From Staphylococcus sp. NRL 16/872 (GTDB lineage Bacteria > Bacillota > Bacilli > Staphylococcales > Staphylococcaceae), in assembly GCF_022815905.2 (NCBI RefSeq), contig NZ_CP119327.1, forward strand, positions 930,001 through 994,000: DNA of 64,000 nt, written 5' to 3'. This document shows, piece by piece, positions 1 through 7,539 of this stretch. Below the pieces are notes generated by a model. That model was not told where the DNA came from, ran no database searches, and saw nothing but the letters and a program-made list of their open reading frames with translations. Made by a program: the position numbers and the translations under genes. Within the stretch, counting starts at the first letter, position 1, and the number at the start of each line of letters is the position of its first letter.

Positions 1-752
1 ATTTATTAGAAGCACATAGTGGTGAGATTAAAGTTCTCAATAAGAGGATGGTTCACGAACCACAATGGATTAAAAATAAAATAGGTTTCGTTTATTCTGA
101 AATTTATTTTAACCAACAATGGTCAGTGAAAAAATTAGAAAGTTTTATTTCTCCATTTTATTCCAATTGGGATAAAGCAGCATTTCACCATTATTTAGAA
201 AGATTTAATTTACCATTTAAAGATAAGATTAAAAACTTTTCAACTGGGATGAAGATGAAGCTCTCACTTGCAATTGCACTAAGTCATCACGCTGAGTTAT
301 TCATATTCGATGAGCCAACAGCTGGTTTAGATCCCATCGTTCGAAATGAAGTGCTTGAAATTTTACAGCAAGAATTAATTGATGAAAACAAAACCGTGTT
401 TATCTCAACGCACATCATTTCAGATTTAGAAAAGATTGCTGATTATCTTGTTTATTTAAAAGATGGTGAAGTAAAAATTCAAGGCTATCGTAACGAATTG
501 CAAGGGCAATATTTCATTGTAAGAGGCGATACAAAAGATTTAGATGAGGAATTAAATCAATTATTTCTATATAAAGAAGAAAGGGCTACCGGTTATCTAG
601 GGTTTACCCAACAAGCAAATGTATTTAAAGAATTGTTTGGCAACAACGTAGATATTAAACAGCCTTCTATAGAAGAATTGATGATTTACTTGGAAAAATC
701 TGATCGCATGCATTTACATCAAGAAAAACATCAAAGTGAGTTGATACAATGA
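1..752 (+). CDS. pmtA: PSM exporter ATP-binding subunit PmtA, 5' end outside the window
   Basis: The frame is open from base 3, so the gene starts before the window; the ATG at 48 is internal. What remains is the second half of an ABC nucleotide-binding domain: the signature loop is the variant STGMK, followed by Walker B FIFDEPTAGLD and the H-loop ISTH, then a C-terminal extension of about 90 residues. Walker A is missing only because of the window edge. Followed by a membrane protein, a second ATPase and a second membrane protein, it matches the pmtABCD layout known in staphylococci, which exports phenol-soluble modulins. The last codon overlaps the pmtB start (ATGA). Identity rests on this four-gene order, which I judge strong. 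Confidence 0.85.
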   Translation, partial: LLEAHSGEIKVLNKRMVHEPQWIKNKIGFVYSEIYFNQQWSVKKLESFISPFYSNWDKAAFHHYLERFNLPFKDKIKNFSTGMKMKLSLAIALSHHAELFIFDEPTAGLDPIVRNEVLEILQQELIDENKTVFISTHIISDLEKIADYLVYLKDGEVKIQGYRNELQGQYFIVRGDTKDLDEELNQLFLYKEERATGYLGFTQQANVFKELFGNNVDIKQPSIEELMIYLEKSDRMHLHQEKHQSELIQ

Positions 753-1450
753 AACAGCTATTAATTAGAAATTTCAAATTACGTAGTTGGACGCTTGCTT
801 TATATATTTTACTGCTTGTAATTAATCCTATTTATGCCATGATTATAGCGCATACAACATGGAGTTATATCATCTATATACCTGTCGCTATAGCATTAAT
901 GCTACTCAGTATTTTGGATTCAGGACATTTATTTAGGATTCATAGAAGATTAGGAGGAAAATCATCCCATATCTTTTATGAAAGCTTACCTGTTTCAAAA
1001 AAAGATATGTTAAATGCAAACTATATCACATGTATTGTTTTAACTTTATTTGGAGCACTGATTATAGGATTATATAATTTTCAAGCTACGAATATTGAAA
1101 TCAATGATTTACGTTATTCAACAGCCATTTCATTTGTATATGTTAATTTCTTCAGTATTCCTATTGCATTTCAGAAAAATACTGTACGAAAAAGTGAACA
1201 TATATCATACGCTGTTTACATTATTTCAATGATGTTAGTTATACCTTTTACGATTGCTTTAGTGTTTACAGCGACAAATACAATGTTTTTAAATAATGCA
1301 TTAAATACGCAGCTATATGCGAAATATATTAATTATGGCTTACTACTATTAAGTGTTTTATGTATGATACTTAATTACATTATTCAATTTAGACATATTA
1401 ATCAACGAATTAAAAAGGAGGGCTTTTATGAAGCTAGAGAACATCACTAA
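749..1450 (+). CDS. pmtB: PSM exporter membrane subunit PmtB
   Basis: A 233-residue protein with about six hydrophobic segments and no ATP-binding motif. It starts at an ATG overlapping the end of the upstream ATPase gene by 4 bases and its 3' end overlaps the next ATPase gene by 23 bases, so the three are translationally coupled. In the Pmt system PmtB is one of two unlike membrane subunits, paired with PmtA. The function is inferred from position in the pmtABCD order; the sequence itself shows only a polytopic membrane protein. Confidence 0.82.
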   Translation: MKQLLIRNFKLRSWTLALYILLLVINPIYAMIIAHTTWSYIIYIPVAIALMLLSILDSGHLFRIHRRLGGKSSHIFYESLPVSKKDMLNANYITCIVLTLFGALIIGLYNFQATNIEINDLRYSTAISFVYVNFFSIPIAFQKNTVRKSEHISYAVYIISMMLVIPFTIALVFTATNTMFLNNALNTQLYAKYINYGLLLLSVLCMILNYIIQFRHINQRIKKEGFYEAREHH

Positions 1451-2300
1451 AACGTATGGTTCTAACAACGTTTTAGACAATATTAACTTTGATTTTGGAA
1501 ATAGCCAAATTGTTGGTTTAATAGGTAAAAATGGTGTTGGTAAAACAACTTTAATGAAGGTAATGAACGGTAATATTATTAACTTTAAAGGGAAAGTAGG
1601 TCTTAAAGACAACGAGAATGTGGGCTATTTGATCGAACATCCTAAACTTTATGATAATAAAAGTGGGTTAAATAACTTGAAGTTATTCGCTCAAGTATTA
1701 GGAAAAGGGTTTGATAAAGCTTATTCTGATAAGATTATCGATGCATTCGGCATGAGACCTTACATCAAGAAAAAAGTTAAAAAATATTCAATGGGTATGA
1801 AACAAAAGTTAGCCATTGCAGTATCACTAATGAATAAACCAAAATATTTAATCCTTGATGAACCTACAAATGGTATGGACCCTGATGGTTCAATTGATGT
1901 GTTAGAAACCATTCAATCATTAGTGAATGATTTAGGTATGAAGATTTTAATTTCAAGTCATAAATTAGAAGATATTGAATTAATTTGTGATAGAGCGGTC
2001 TTCTTAAGAGATGGACATTTTGTACAAGACGTTAATATGAAAGATGGTAGCGCACAAGATTATACATCGGTTAAAGTAAGTCATGACGACTTCAAAACAG
2101 CACTCGAGTACTTAAAAGCGCATTTCAATGTTTTACAATCTCATAAAGAGAGTGGCGAAATAAATATTAAAGTGCAACAAGATTATCAATCATTAATTAA
2201 AGCACTTGCAGAGAAGAATATTTATCCTAAATTCATTGAAACACGTAAAAGTTCGCTTCGAGATACGTACTTTAATATTAACCAGAGAGGTGACAAATAA
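1428..2300 (+). CDS. pmtC: PSM exporter ATP-binding subunit PmtC
   Basis: A complete 290-residue ABC ATPase. Walker A is GKNGVGKTT (residues 33-41), the signature loop is SMGMKQ (121-126, a variant of LSGGQ shared in type with the upstream ATPase), Walker B is LILDEP (141-146) and an H-loop SSH follows. About 85 C-terminal residues lie beyond the conserved domain. The start lies inside pmtB behind the ribosome-binding site AAGGAGGG. It is followed directly by pmtD. In the known system PmtC energises export of phenol-soluble modulins and also defends the producer against such peptides. Confidence 0.87.
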   Translation: MKLENITKTYGSNNVLDNINFDFGNSQIVGLIGKNGVGKTTLMKVMNGNIINFKGKVGLKDNENVGYLIEHPKLYDNKSGLNNLKLFAQVLGKGFDKAYSDKIIDAFGMRPYIKKKVKKYSMGMKQKLAIAVSLMNKPKYLILDEPTNGMDPDGSIDVLETIQSLVNDLGMKILISSHKLEDIELICDRAVFLRDGHFVQDVNMKDGSAQDYTSVKVSHDDFKTALEYLKAHFNVLQSHKESGEINIKVQQDYQSLIKALAEKNIYPKFIETRKSSLRDTYFNINQRGDK

Positions 2301-3029
2301 ATGAGAAGTTTACAGTTAGTGAAACATGATATCATTAGTTTTTGTAAAAGCTATTTAACATATATTGCTTTATTACTTATTTGGGCAATGCTAGGATTAA
2401 TGACAATATTGATGGCTCAACACAATGACAAAGTAGATTACTCAACTATTTTACCAATGGCAAACTGGATGTTCTTATTCTTTGGTTTATTAGTAGTAAT
2501 TAAAACTATTACTCGCGATTATTCACAAGGAACAATCCAACTATACATGAATAAAGTTAAAAATAGAATCGGTTATGTCGTTGCGAAAACAATTTCTATA
2601 GTGATTATTTCATTCATATTTACTTTGATTACTTATGTAACGATGTTGATTATCCAAGCATTTACAGATGGTAAGAATTTAGACGGAGATAAATTTTTAA
2701 ATAATATTTGGTTTTATCTTATCTTCTTACTATTCTTTGGTTTATTACTATTCTTAATAACTCTAATCGTACAAAAACCAGCTGTTATCTTTACTTTAGG
2801 TATCTTCTTAGTATTTATTGTACCTTTCGTTCAACCATTTATTGGGTTTATTCCAGAATGGGGCGATAACATACAGAAATCACTTAAATATATTCCATTC
2901 AGTTATTTAACTGAGAAATCTAACTCTGGCAATATTAAATTTTCAAATTGGCAATGGTTCATCTCAATTGCCTCAATTGTGGTTTTCTTCATTGCTAATG
3001 TAATTTACGCTGCAAAACGAGATATTTAA
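2301..3029 (+). CDS. pmtD: PSM exporter membrane subunit PmtD
   Basis: A 242-residue integral membrane protein of ABC-2 permease type with about six hydrophobic stretches (first at residues 19-40, last at 220-237). Its ATG immediately follows the pmtC stop codon. It is the last gene of the operon: a strong bidirectional hairpin terminator follows within 15 bases. The role as the partner of PmtC in peptide export is taken from the known Pmt system and the gene order. Confidence 0.85.
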   Translation: MRSLQLVKHDIISFCKSYLTYIALLLIWAMLGLMTILMAQHNDKVDYSTILPMANWMFLFFGLLVVIKTITRDYSQGTIQLYMNKVKNRIGYVVAKTISIVIISFIFTLITYVTMLIIQAFTDGKNLDGDKFLNNIWFYLIFLLFFGLLLFLITLIVQKPAVIFTLGIFLVFIVPFVQPFIGFIPEWGDNIQKSLKYIPFSYLTEKSNSGNIKFSNWQWFISIASIVVFFIANVIYAAKRDI

Positions 3030-3036
3030 GCTAATG

Positions 3037-3069
3037 AAAAAGAGTCTGGGTGATCCACCCAGACTTTTT
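3037..3069. terminator. Bidirectional terminator after pmtD
   Basis: Nine-base-pair stem AGTCTGGGT / ACCCAGACT with a 5-base loop, preceded by an A-run and followed by a T-run, between convergent pmtD and the thioredoxin-like gene. Confidence 0.9.
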
Positions 3070-3074
3070 AATAC

Positions 3075-3635
3075 CTATAATGATAATTTATTAATAATTG
3101 AATCATAAACTTGATTCCATAATTCTGTATCATTTTTATATTTTGAGACAATTTCTTGATGTACTTCTTTTTCTTTTTCTTCAAATGTTGGATCGTCTTT
3201 TTCTGGTAATTTGTCTGCTCTTATATGAGTAACAAATTCTTGAGCTTCGCGTGCTCTTGGTCCCCAAACGCTAACTTGTTCATAGTTATCATTTAAGAAG
3301 ATAAAGATTGGAATAGAGCGAGCTGTCCCATTGGTTAAATAACGATCAATCAAATTAGTGTCTTCATCTCGGTGAAATACACGTACTTCAAGATTTAAAT
3401 ATTCACTGATACGCGCTAATATAGGAAGGTTCATCATTGCGTCGCCGCACCAGTCTTCTGAAATTACTAAAACCTTTGAGAATGAAGCGTCTTTTAAATT
3501 TTCAATTTTACTATCATTGGAAGGAATACTAAATGCATCGTATATTGCTAGTACATTATTTTTATTTGTAGTCATATCTGCAATATAGTCTTCAAGTGGT
3601 TGGCTTTTTTTGTAATATGTTTCTAAGTTAGACAT
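3075..3635 (-). CDS. Thioredoxin family protein (thioredoxin_9 type)
   Basis: A 186-residue cytoplasmic protein without a signal peptide. A thioredoxin-like fold is indicated by SEDWCGDAMMN (residues 59-69) and a typical cis-proline region TARSIPIFIF near residue 110. Only one cysteine is present at the active site (C63 in W-C-G-D-A), as I recall for this family, so classic CXXC dithiol exchange is not possible; a monothiol or bacillithiol-linked role is conceivable but not shown. The start is supported by AAGGAGG 7 bases upstream. It is transcribed alone, convergent with the pmt operon. Confidence 0.75.
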   Translation of the reverse strand: MSNLETYYKKSQPLEDYIADMTTNKNNVLAIYDAFSIPSNDSKIENLKDASFSKVLVISEDWCGDAMMNLPILARISEYLNLEVRVFHRDEDTNLIDRYLTNGTARSIPIFIFLNDNYEQVSVWGPRAREAQEFVTHIRADKLPEKDDPTFEEKEKEVHQEIVSKYKNDTELWNQVYDSIINKLSL

Positions 3636-3827
3636 AAGTAAAACCTCCTTAAATAAATTTACATTATTATAACAAGTTTTTTGGAAAATTGATATTTTTA
3701 ATACTTTTACTAAAAATATAATAAATTGAAAATTAAAAAAACGATATTTATAATTTCCATGATATCTTTGTAGATGAAAGAGTTATTATGATATATTTAA
3801 TTTAATACGATTAAAGTGGTGGTTATT

Positions 3828-4313
3828 TTGCGCATTCAAAATAGATGGGCTGTTTCGATTATCTTTGCTATTTTAGCATTTGCGGTGGTCATTAGTCTTA
3901 CTATTTATAAAAATGAAAAGACAGTTGATTTAACAGATATAAAGATAAATAATGTACAACTCAATCAACAATTTGATAAATCTCATTATAATGTGAATCA
4001 TCACATTAAATTAGATAGATATGAATTTTATAATGATAAACATCATAAAAATGTGACAGTAAAAGTTAAAAAGAAACAAAACAAAATTAAAGGTATTGTT
4101 GTGATTAACGATTCTAAAGTAGATACAAATTTTGGTGCTCACATAGGTGGACATGTAGATGATGTGATTAACTACTTAGGTGACAATTATCGTAAAGATA
4201 AAGTGGGTAAAGGTTATGATGCAATTGTCTATGTAGATAAGGAAAACCATATGAAATTATCTATTCTTTATAAAGATGGTATTGTGAAACGTATTGAATT
4301 CTTTAGCCGTTAA
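3828..4313 (+). CDS. Membrane-anchored hypothetical protein
   Basis: A 161-residue protein with an N-terminal hydrophobic segment (about residues 9-26) followed by K/N/D-rich extracytoplasmic-looking sequence, so it is probably anchored in the membrane with its C-terminus outside. I chose the TTG at 3828, where GGTGG sits 5-6 bases upstream; the in-frame GTG codons at 3816 and 3819 are the alternatives. It may belong to the staphylococcal DUF4889 family (from memory, unverified). It stands 55 bases before the HAAS/DUF4097-like gene pair and may be co-transcribed. No function can be given. Confidence 0.65.
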   Translation: MRIQNRWAVSIIFAILAFAVVISLTIYKNEKTVDLTDIKINNVQLNQQFDKSHYNVNHHIKLDRYEFYNDKHHKNVTVKVKKKQNKIKGIVVINDSKVDTNFGAHIGGHVDDVINYLGDNYRKDKVGKGYDAIVYVDKENHMKLSILYKDGIVKRIEFFSR

Positions 4314-4368
4314 AGTTTTATAACATGATATGTGAAATAAACAAATTAAGAAAGTATGTGAAAGAGAA

Positions 4369-4926
4369 ATGGATAAAATTACTTTTTTAACTGAACTAGA
4401 GATGGAATTAGATGAATTGCCAATTGAAGAAAAAGATAAATTAATGAACGATTATGAAAATCATTTTTATAATCAAGAAACAAAGGGCAAATCAGAAAAA
4501 GAAATATTATCTGATTTAAAAGAGCCACACGCAATTGGTAAAGAACTGAAAGCTAAAGAAGCAATATCATATGCAAAAGTTACGCCGAATTTACGTAACA
4601 TTATTAGAGCAATCATGGCGTCCTTGAGTTTGGGCGTCATTTCATTTATTTTTATCATTATTCCTCTCCTTATATTTTTAGGGATTTTGTTATTAGTGTT
4701 TTTATTTTCAATTTTTCTTATTCTTTTCCCGATTATATTAATTATTACGAGCTTCGTAAAAGGTATCCAAGATTCGTTTAGTAATTTTCTTTTTAGTGTT
4801 TCTTATAGTGGAATAGGCATTGTATTAATTGCAATTACAATTATTATTACTCGAAATTTATATAGACTCGTATTAAAGTATTTATCATGGTATATACAAA
4901 CGATTAAAGGAAGAATCAAACAATGA
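4369..4926 (+). CDS. DUF1700 (HAAS-type) membrane protein
   Basis: A 185-residue protein. The N-terminal 60 residues (E-L-P-x-E-E-K-D-K-x-x-x-D-Y-E-N-H-F pattern) are the HAAS signalling domain of the DUF1700 family, followed by two long hydrophobic blocks at about residues 84-130 and 140-165. Such proteins usually partner with a PadR regulator or a DUF4097 protein and act in envelope sensing. Here the next gene, overlapping by ATGA, is a DUF4097-like protein, while no PadR gene is seen. The role is inferred. Confidence 0.75.
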   Translation: MDKITFLTELEMELDELPIEEKDKLMNDYENHFYNQETKGKSEKEILSDLKEPHAIGKELKAKEAISYAKVTPNLRNIIRAIMASLSLGVISFIFIIIPLLIFLGILLLVFLFSIFLILFPIILIITSFVKGIQDSFSNFLFSVSYSGIGIVLIAITIIITRNLYRLVLKYLSWYIQTIKGRIKQ

Positions 4927-5765
4927 AGAAAGCGATAATTACAGGTTTAGTTATTTTTATAGGATTTTTCTTAGCAGCAACGTTAGTATGGTTTGTCCAT
5001 GATAAAGAAGAATATAAGAAATTAAAGTATAATAAAGAATTTACTAGTAAAAATCTAAATACACTTAATATTGACAGCTTTAGTTCTGATATAGCTATCA
5101 AAAAAGGTAACCGATTCAATGTAAAATATGTGGGAGATAATGATGTAAAAGTTTCTACCAAAAAAAATGCAATTAATATAAAAGAACGTCGAGCTGAAAA
5201 TAGAGGATATAGTTTTAATGTTAATCCCTTTAATTTAAGTAAATCTACAATTTATATTACTATTCCCGAAAAGGGTTTGAAAAAAATGCAGATTGATGCT
5301 GATATGGGCGAAGTGATGCTTGATAATTTGAAAGTAAATGAAGGTTCTATTTATAAAGAGGGAGAAGATATTTATGCTAATCATTCAGAATTGGATGATA
5401 TAAATATAGAAAATGGCTCTGGCGATTTAGTTATTAAAAATAGTTTAGTTCGCAATATTAAATCAAAATTACATGTTGGTAGTGTTAAAGTCAACAATTC
5501 AAAAATACAAAATTCTATATTCTTAAGTGAGATTGGTTATTTAAAATTTACTGATATGCATAGTGAATCAGATTTAAAAGGTTCAAGTAAACAAAAATTT
5601 ATAACTATGAGCTATAAGGAAAAACCAAAAGACACACTTTTAAAATTACATCCGGGAACTGGAAAAGCTAAAGTAGAAAACAGAGCTTTTAAAAATGGAA
5701 AAGTTGGTAAAAGCAAGAATATTGTAGAATTTTATACTGTAAAATACGATATTACAATTAAATAA
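4923..5765 (+). CDS. DUF4097-like membrane-anchored beta-strand protein
   Basis: A 280-residue protein with one N-terminal membrane segment (residues 5-24) and a long extracytoplasmic part of alternating short beta strands (for example DDINIENGSGDLVIKNS), as in DUF4097/adhesin-like beta-helix domains. It starts inside the stop of the DUF1700 gene, so the two are translated together and probably function together at the membrane. It ends just before a strong hairpin terminator. The ligand or signal is unknown. Confidence 0.7.
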   Translation: MKKAIITGLVIFIGFFLAATLVWFVHDKEEYKKLKYNKEFTSKNLNTLNIDSFSSDIAIKKGNRFNVKYVGDNDVKVSTKKNAINIKERRAENRGYSFNVNPFNLSKSTIYITIPEKGLKKMQIDADMGEVMLDNLKVNEGSIYKEGEDIYANHSELDDINIENGSGDLVIKNSLVRNIKSKLHVGSVKVNNSKIQNSIFLSEIGYLKFTDMHSESDLKGSSKQKFITMSYKEKPKDTLLKLHPGTGKAKVENRAFKNGKVGKSKNIVEFYTVKYDITIK

Positions 5766-5777
5766 TTGTACATAAAT

Positions 5778-5819
5778 AAATGTCGACGAATTACTTCAAA
5801 GTTCGTCGACATTTTTATT
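5778..5819. terminator. Bidirectional terminator
   Basis: Perfect 13-base-pair stem AAATGTCGACGAA / TTCGTCGACATTT with an 11-base loop and a T-rich tail, between the DUF4097-like gene and the convergent C45-family gene. Confidence 0.92.
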
Positions 5820-6859
5820 TAATAATTAGCGAATGTTAAATTTGTATCAATTCTACCTGTAAATTGTTTGATTTCTAGTTCAGTACCATTAAGCCATGAT
5901 TGAAAATCAATGGAAGTGGGTGTTTGGTTCTCACCTAATGTCATCCAAGCCGTTAAACTTTGTGGTTCATACATAGAAGTATGTATCGTACCTGACCAAC
6001 TTCTAAATAATTTACTATAAATTTCATATTGAGGATCATTAAAAAGTTTAAAAGCGGTGAATTTATCTAAGTCTTGTGACACTTGATTAACGGTGCGTTC
6101 TAATCGATCACGCGATTCGGTCGTATAATTACGATTTTCATGTGTTAACAATTCAAAATGATTAGTACACACTTTATTGTATCTAACATCGAAAGAACGA
6201 GGAGTGACTTCTACAATAGCATGATGTAACTGTCTATCCATCAAAATGTAACTGAATGAACTTCTATGAGGCAGCTCTTTTAAAAACTGAATCGCTTCTT
6301 CGACATCTTTACAATGTTCTAAGACTAAACGACCAATCATATAACAGACAAAACCGTTAGCAGGTTTCTTACGATGCATAAAGTTATAGCCCATACAAAG
6401 TCCAGCTTCGTTCATTCCATCCATACGTCCTGTAACACGTGATGTAGGACCGATTTGAGCCAAACCGCCATCATTAGGTTGGAATAATAAATATCTACCA
6501 TCATATGTAGCAGGATGGTAATCATAATTACGTACCATGTAATTTGGGCCTTGGAATACAGTACATCCACTTTCTTTCAAATCAGTGAAACGATAATGAG
6601 CAAAGTTTAAAATCATTTGCTTCGTTGGTAGATTAAGTACTTCTTGCATTCCCGTTAATTCTTCCCAAATTTCAGGCGCATACGTTTGAAAAACTGAGTA
6701 GGTTTCATTAACATCTATATCAAAACGAGGCATACGTTTTTTCCACTCGCGTTCACGATTTTCTAGTAAAGGTGTTTGTTTAAGCCATTGAGCCGTTTTA
6801 ACACCTAAATCAAAATGTGACCCTCGAAATGTCATGATATCCGATTTCACTTGTTGCAT
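5819..6859 (-). CDS. C45-family autoproteolytic acyltransferase/hydrolase (Ntn-hydrolase)
   Basis: A 346-residue protein of the acyl-CoA:6-aminopenicillanic acid acyltransferase-like (C45) group. The key motif is ESGCTVFQGPNYMVRNYDYH (residues 96-115): after self-cleavage, Cys99 would be the N-terminal nucleophile, and the N-R-N-Y-D part is the conserved strand that follows it. A linear amide is the probable substrate class, as for choloylglycine-type hydrolases, but none can be named. There is no signal peptide. The start lies behind a GGAGG-type site. It is transcribed alone; the divergent side carries a 19-codon gene. Confidence 0.75.
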   Translation of the reverse strand: MQQVKSDIMTFRGSHFDLGVKTAQWLKQTPLLENREREWKKRMPRFDIDVNETYSVFQTYAPEIWEELTGMQEVLNLPTKQMILNFAHYRFTDLKESGCTVFQGPNYMVRNYDYHPATYDGRYLLFQPNDGGLAQIGPTSRVTGRMDGMNEAGLCMGYNFMHRKKPANGFVCYMIGRLVLEHCKDVEEAIQFLKELPHRSSFSYILMDRQLHHAIVEVTPRSFDVRYNKVCTNHFELLTHENRNYTTESRDRLERTVNQVSQDLDKFTAFKLFNDPQYEIYSKLFRSWSGTIHTSMYEPQSLTAWMTLGENQTPTSIDFQSWLNGTELEIKQFTGRIDTNLTFANY

Positions 6860-6903
6860 GAGAAGGCCTCCTGAAAATTTAAAATATTGTAAAATAGCAT
6901 TAA

Positions 6904-6932
6904 TTGAAAACTAATATAATTATTACTATACT
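6904..6932 (+). promoter_or_regulatory. SigA-type promoter of the 19-codon gene
   Basis: TTGAAA (6904-6909), a 17-base spacer and TATACT (6927-6932), each one base off consensus. Transcription should start near 6939, about 36 bases before the ATG at 6976. Confidence 0.75.
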
Positions 6933-6975
6933 GAACATGATAGCAAGAAAAATTAAAAATACAAGGAGGGATAGA

Positions 6976-7035
6976 ATGATTTCAGATGCATATAGAAGTG
7001 TAGTTGATTCAGTAAAATCTTGGTGGTTATCTTAA
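6976..7035 (+). CDS. 19-residue amphipathic peptide, possibly modulin-like
   Basis: The reading frame encodes MISDAYRSVVDSVKSWWLS. It has its own promoter (6904-6932), a strong ribosome-binding site AAGGAGG (6963-6969, 6 bases before the ATG) and a terminator hairpin (7066-7089). On a helical wheel at 100 degrees per residue, I2, A5, Y6, V9, V10, V13, W16 and W17 fall within a 140-degree sector, while D4, R7, S8, D11, S12, K14 and S15 lie opposite; only L18 breaks the pattern. That is the architecture of phenol-soluble modulins and related staphylococcal peptides, though the net charge is near zero and I recognise no homolog. Whether it is secreted or toxic is not known. Confidence 0.6.
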   Translation: MISDAYRSVVDSVKSWWLS

Positions 7036-7065
7036 ATTAAAGTGCAATTAAAAATTATGAAGTTT

Positions 7066-7089
7066 TTGAATTTTTGAAATTCAATTTTT
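7066..7089 (+). terminator. Terminator of the 19-codon gene
   Basis: Perfect 8-base-pair but AT-rich stem TTGAATTT / AAATTCAA with a 3-base loop and a T5 tail, 31 bases after the stop codon. Confidence 0.55.
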
Positions 7090-7195
7090 AGCGATTATTA
7101 TAAGACGAAAAAAGCTATCTATTTAACCATCACAGTAAGTATGATAAAATATAATATTGTAAACGCACTTATTTTTATTTCAGAGGTGAAACTTA

Positions 7196-7369
7196 ATGTG
7201 GGATTTAATTAAAGGTTTATTCAAATTCTTATTAAGCTTTGTAGTCATCACTACATTAGTAATTGGTGTAGGCGTAGCTGCATTTGCTTACATTTTCAAA
7301 AAAGACTTTGAAGATATCGAAAGAAAAACAAAAGAAATCGTTTCAGATATCGAAAGCAATAATGCTTAA
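7196..7369 (+). CDS. 57-residue single-span membrane protein
   Basis: The ATG at 7196 follows AGAGGTGA and opens 57 codons beginning MWDLIKGLFKFLLSFVVITT. There is one hydrophobic segment (about residues 9-34, ending in a small-residue GVGVAAFAY stretch) and a charged cytoplasmic-type tail rich in D, E and K (FKKDFEDIERKTKEIVSDIE), which looks helical. It has its own downstream terminator. I do not recognise a named family; small staphylococcal hypotheticals of this shape are common. A role at the membrane is inferred only from topology. Confidence 0.72.
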   Translation: MWDLIKGLFKFLLSFVVITTLVIGVGVAAFAYIFKKDFEDIERKTKEIVSDIESNNA

Positions 7370-7385
7370 TTAATCGATTAAATTG

Positions 7386-7420
7386 ATCCAGTAATTTCAT
7401 ATGGAATTGCTGGATTTTTT
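7386..7420 (+). terminator. Terminator of the 57-residue protein gene
   Basis: Eleven-base-pair stem ATCCAGTAATT / AATTGCTGGAT (one T-G pair), 8-base loop, T5-6 tail. Confidence 0.88.
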
Positions 7421-7539
7421 ATTTTATTTAAATGATTTTTGTGAATGTAAGTTATAAACAATAACTCTGAGTAGGAATAATTGGCATGTCTATCTTACTT
7501 TTAATAAAATGAAATTAATAAATGATTGGAGGTTTTTCT

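Noticed and set aside
1358..1612. 84-codon minus-strand frame across the pmtB-pmtC overlap
   Set aside because: It is antisense to two coupled genes with normal motifs and lacks a ribosome-binding site.
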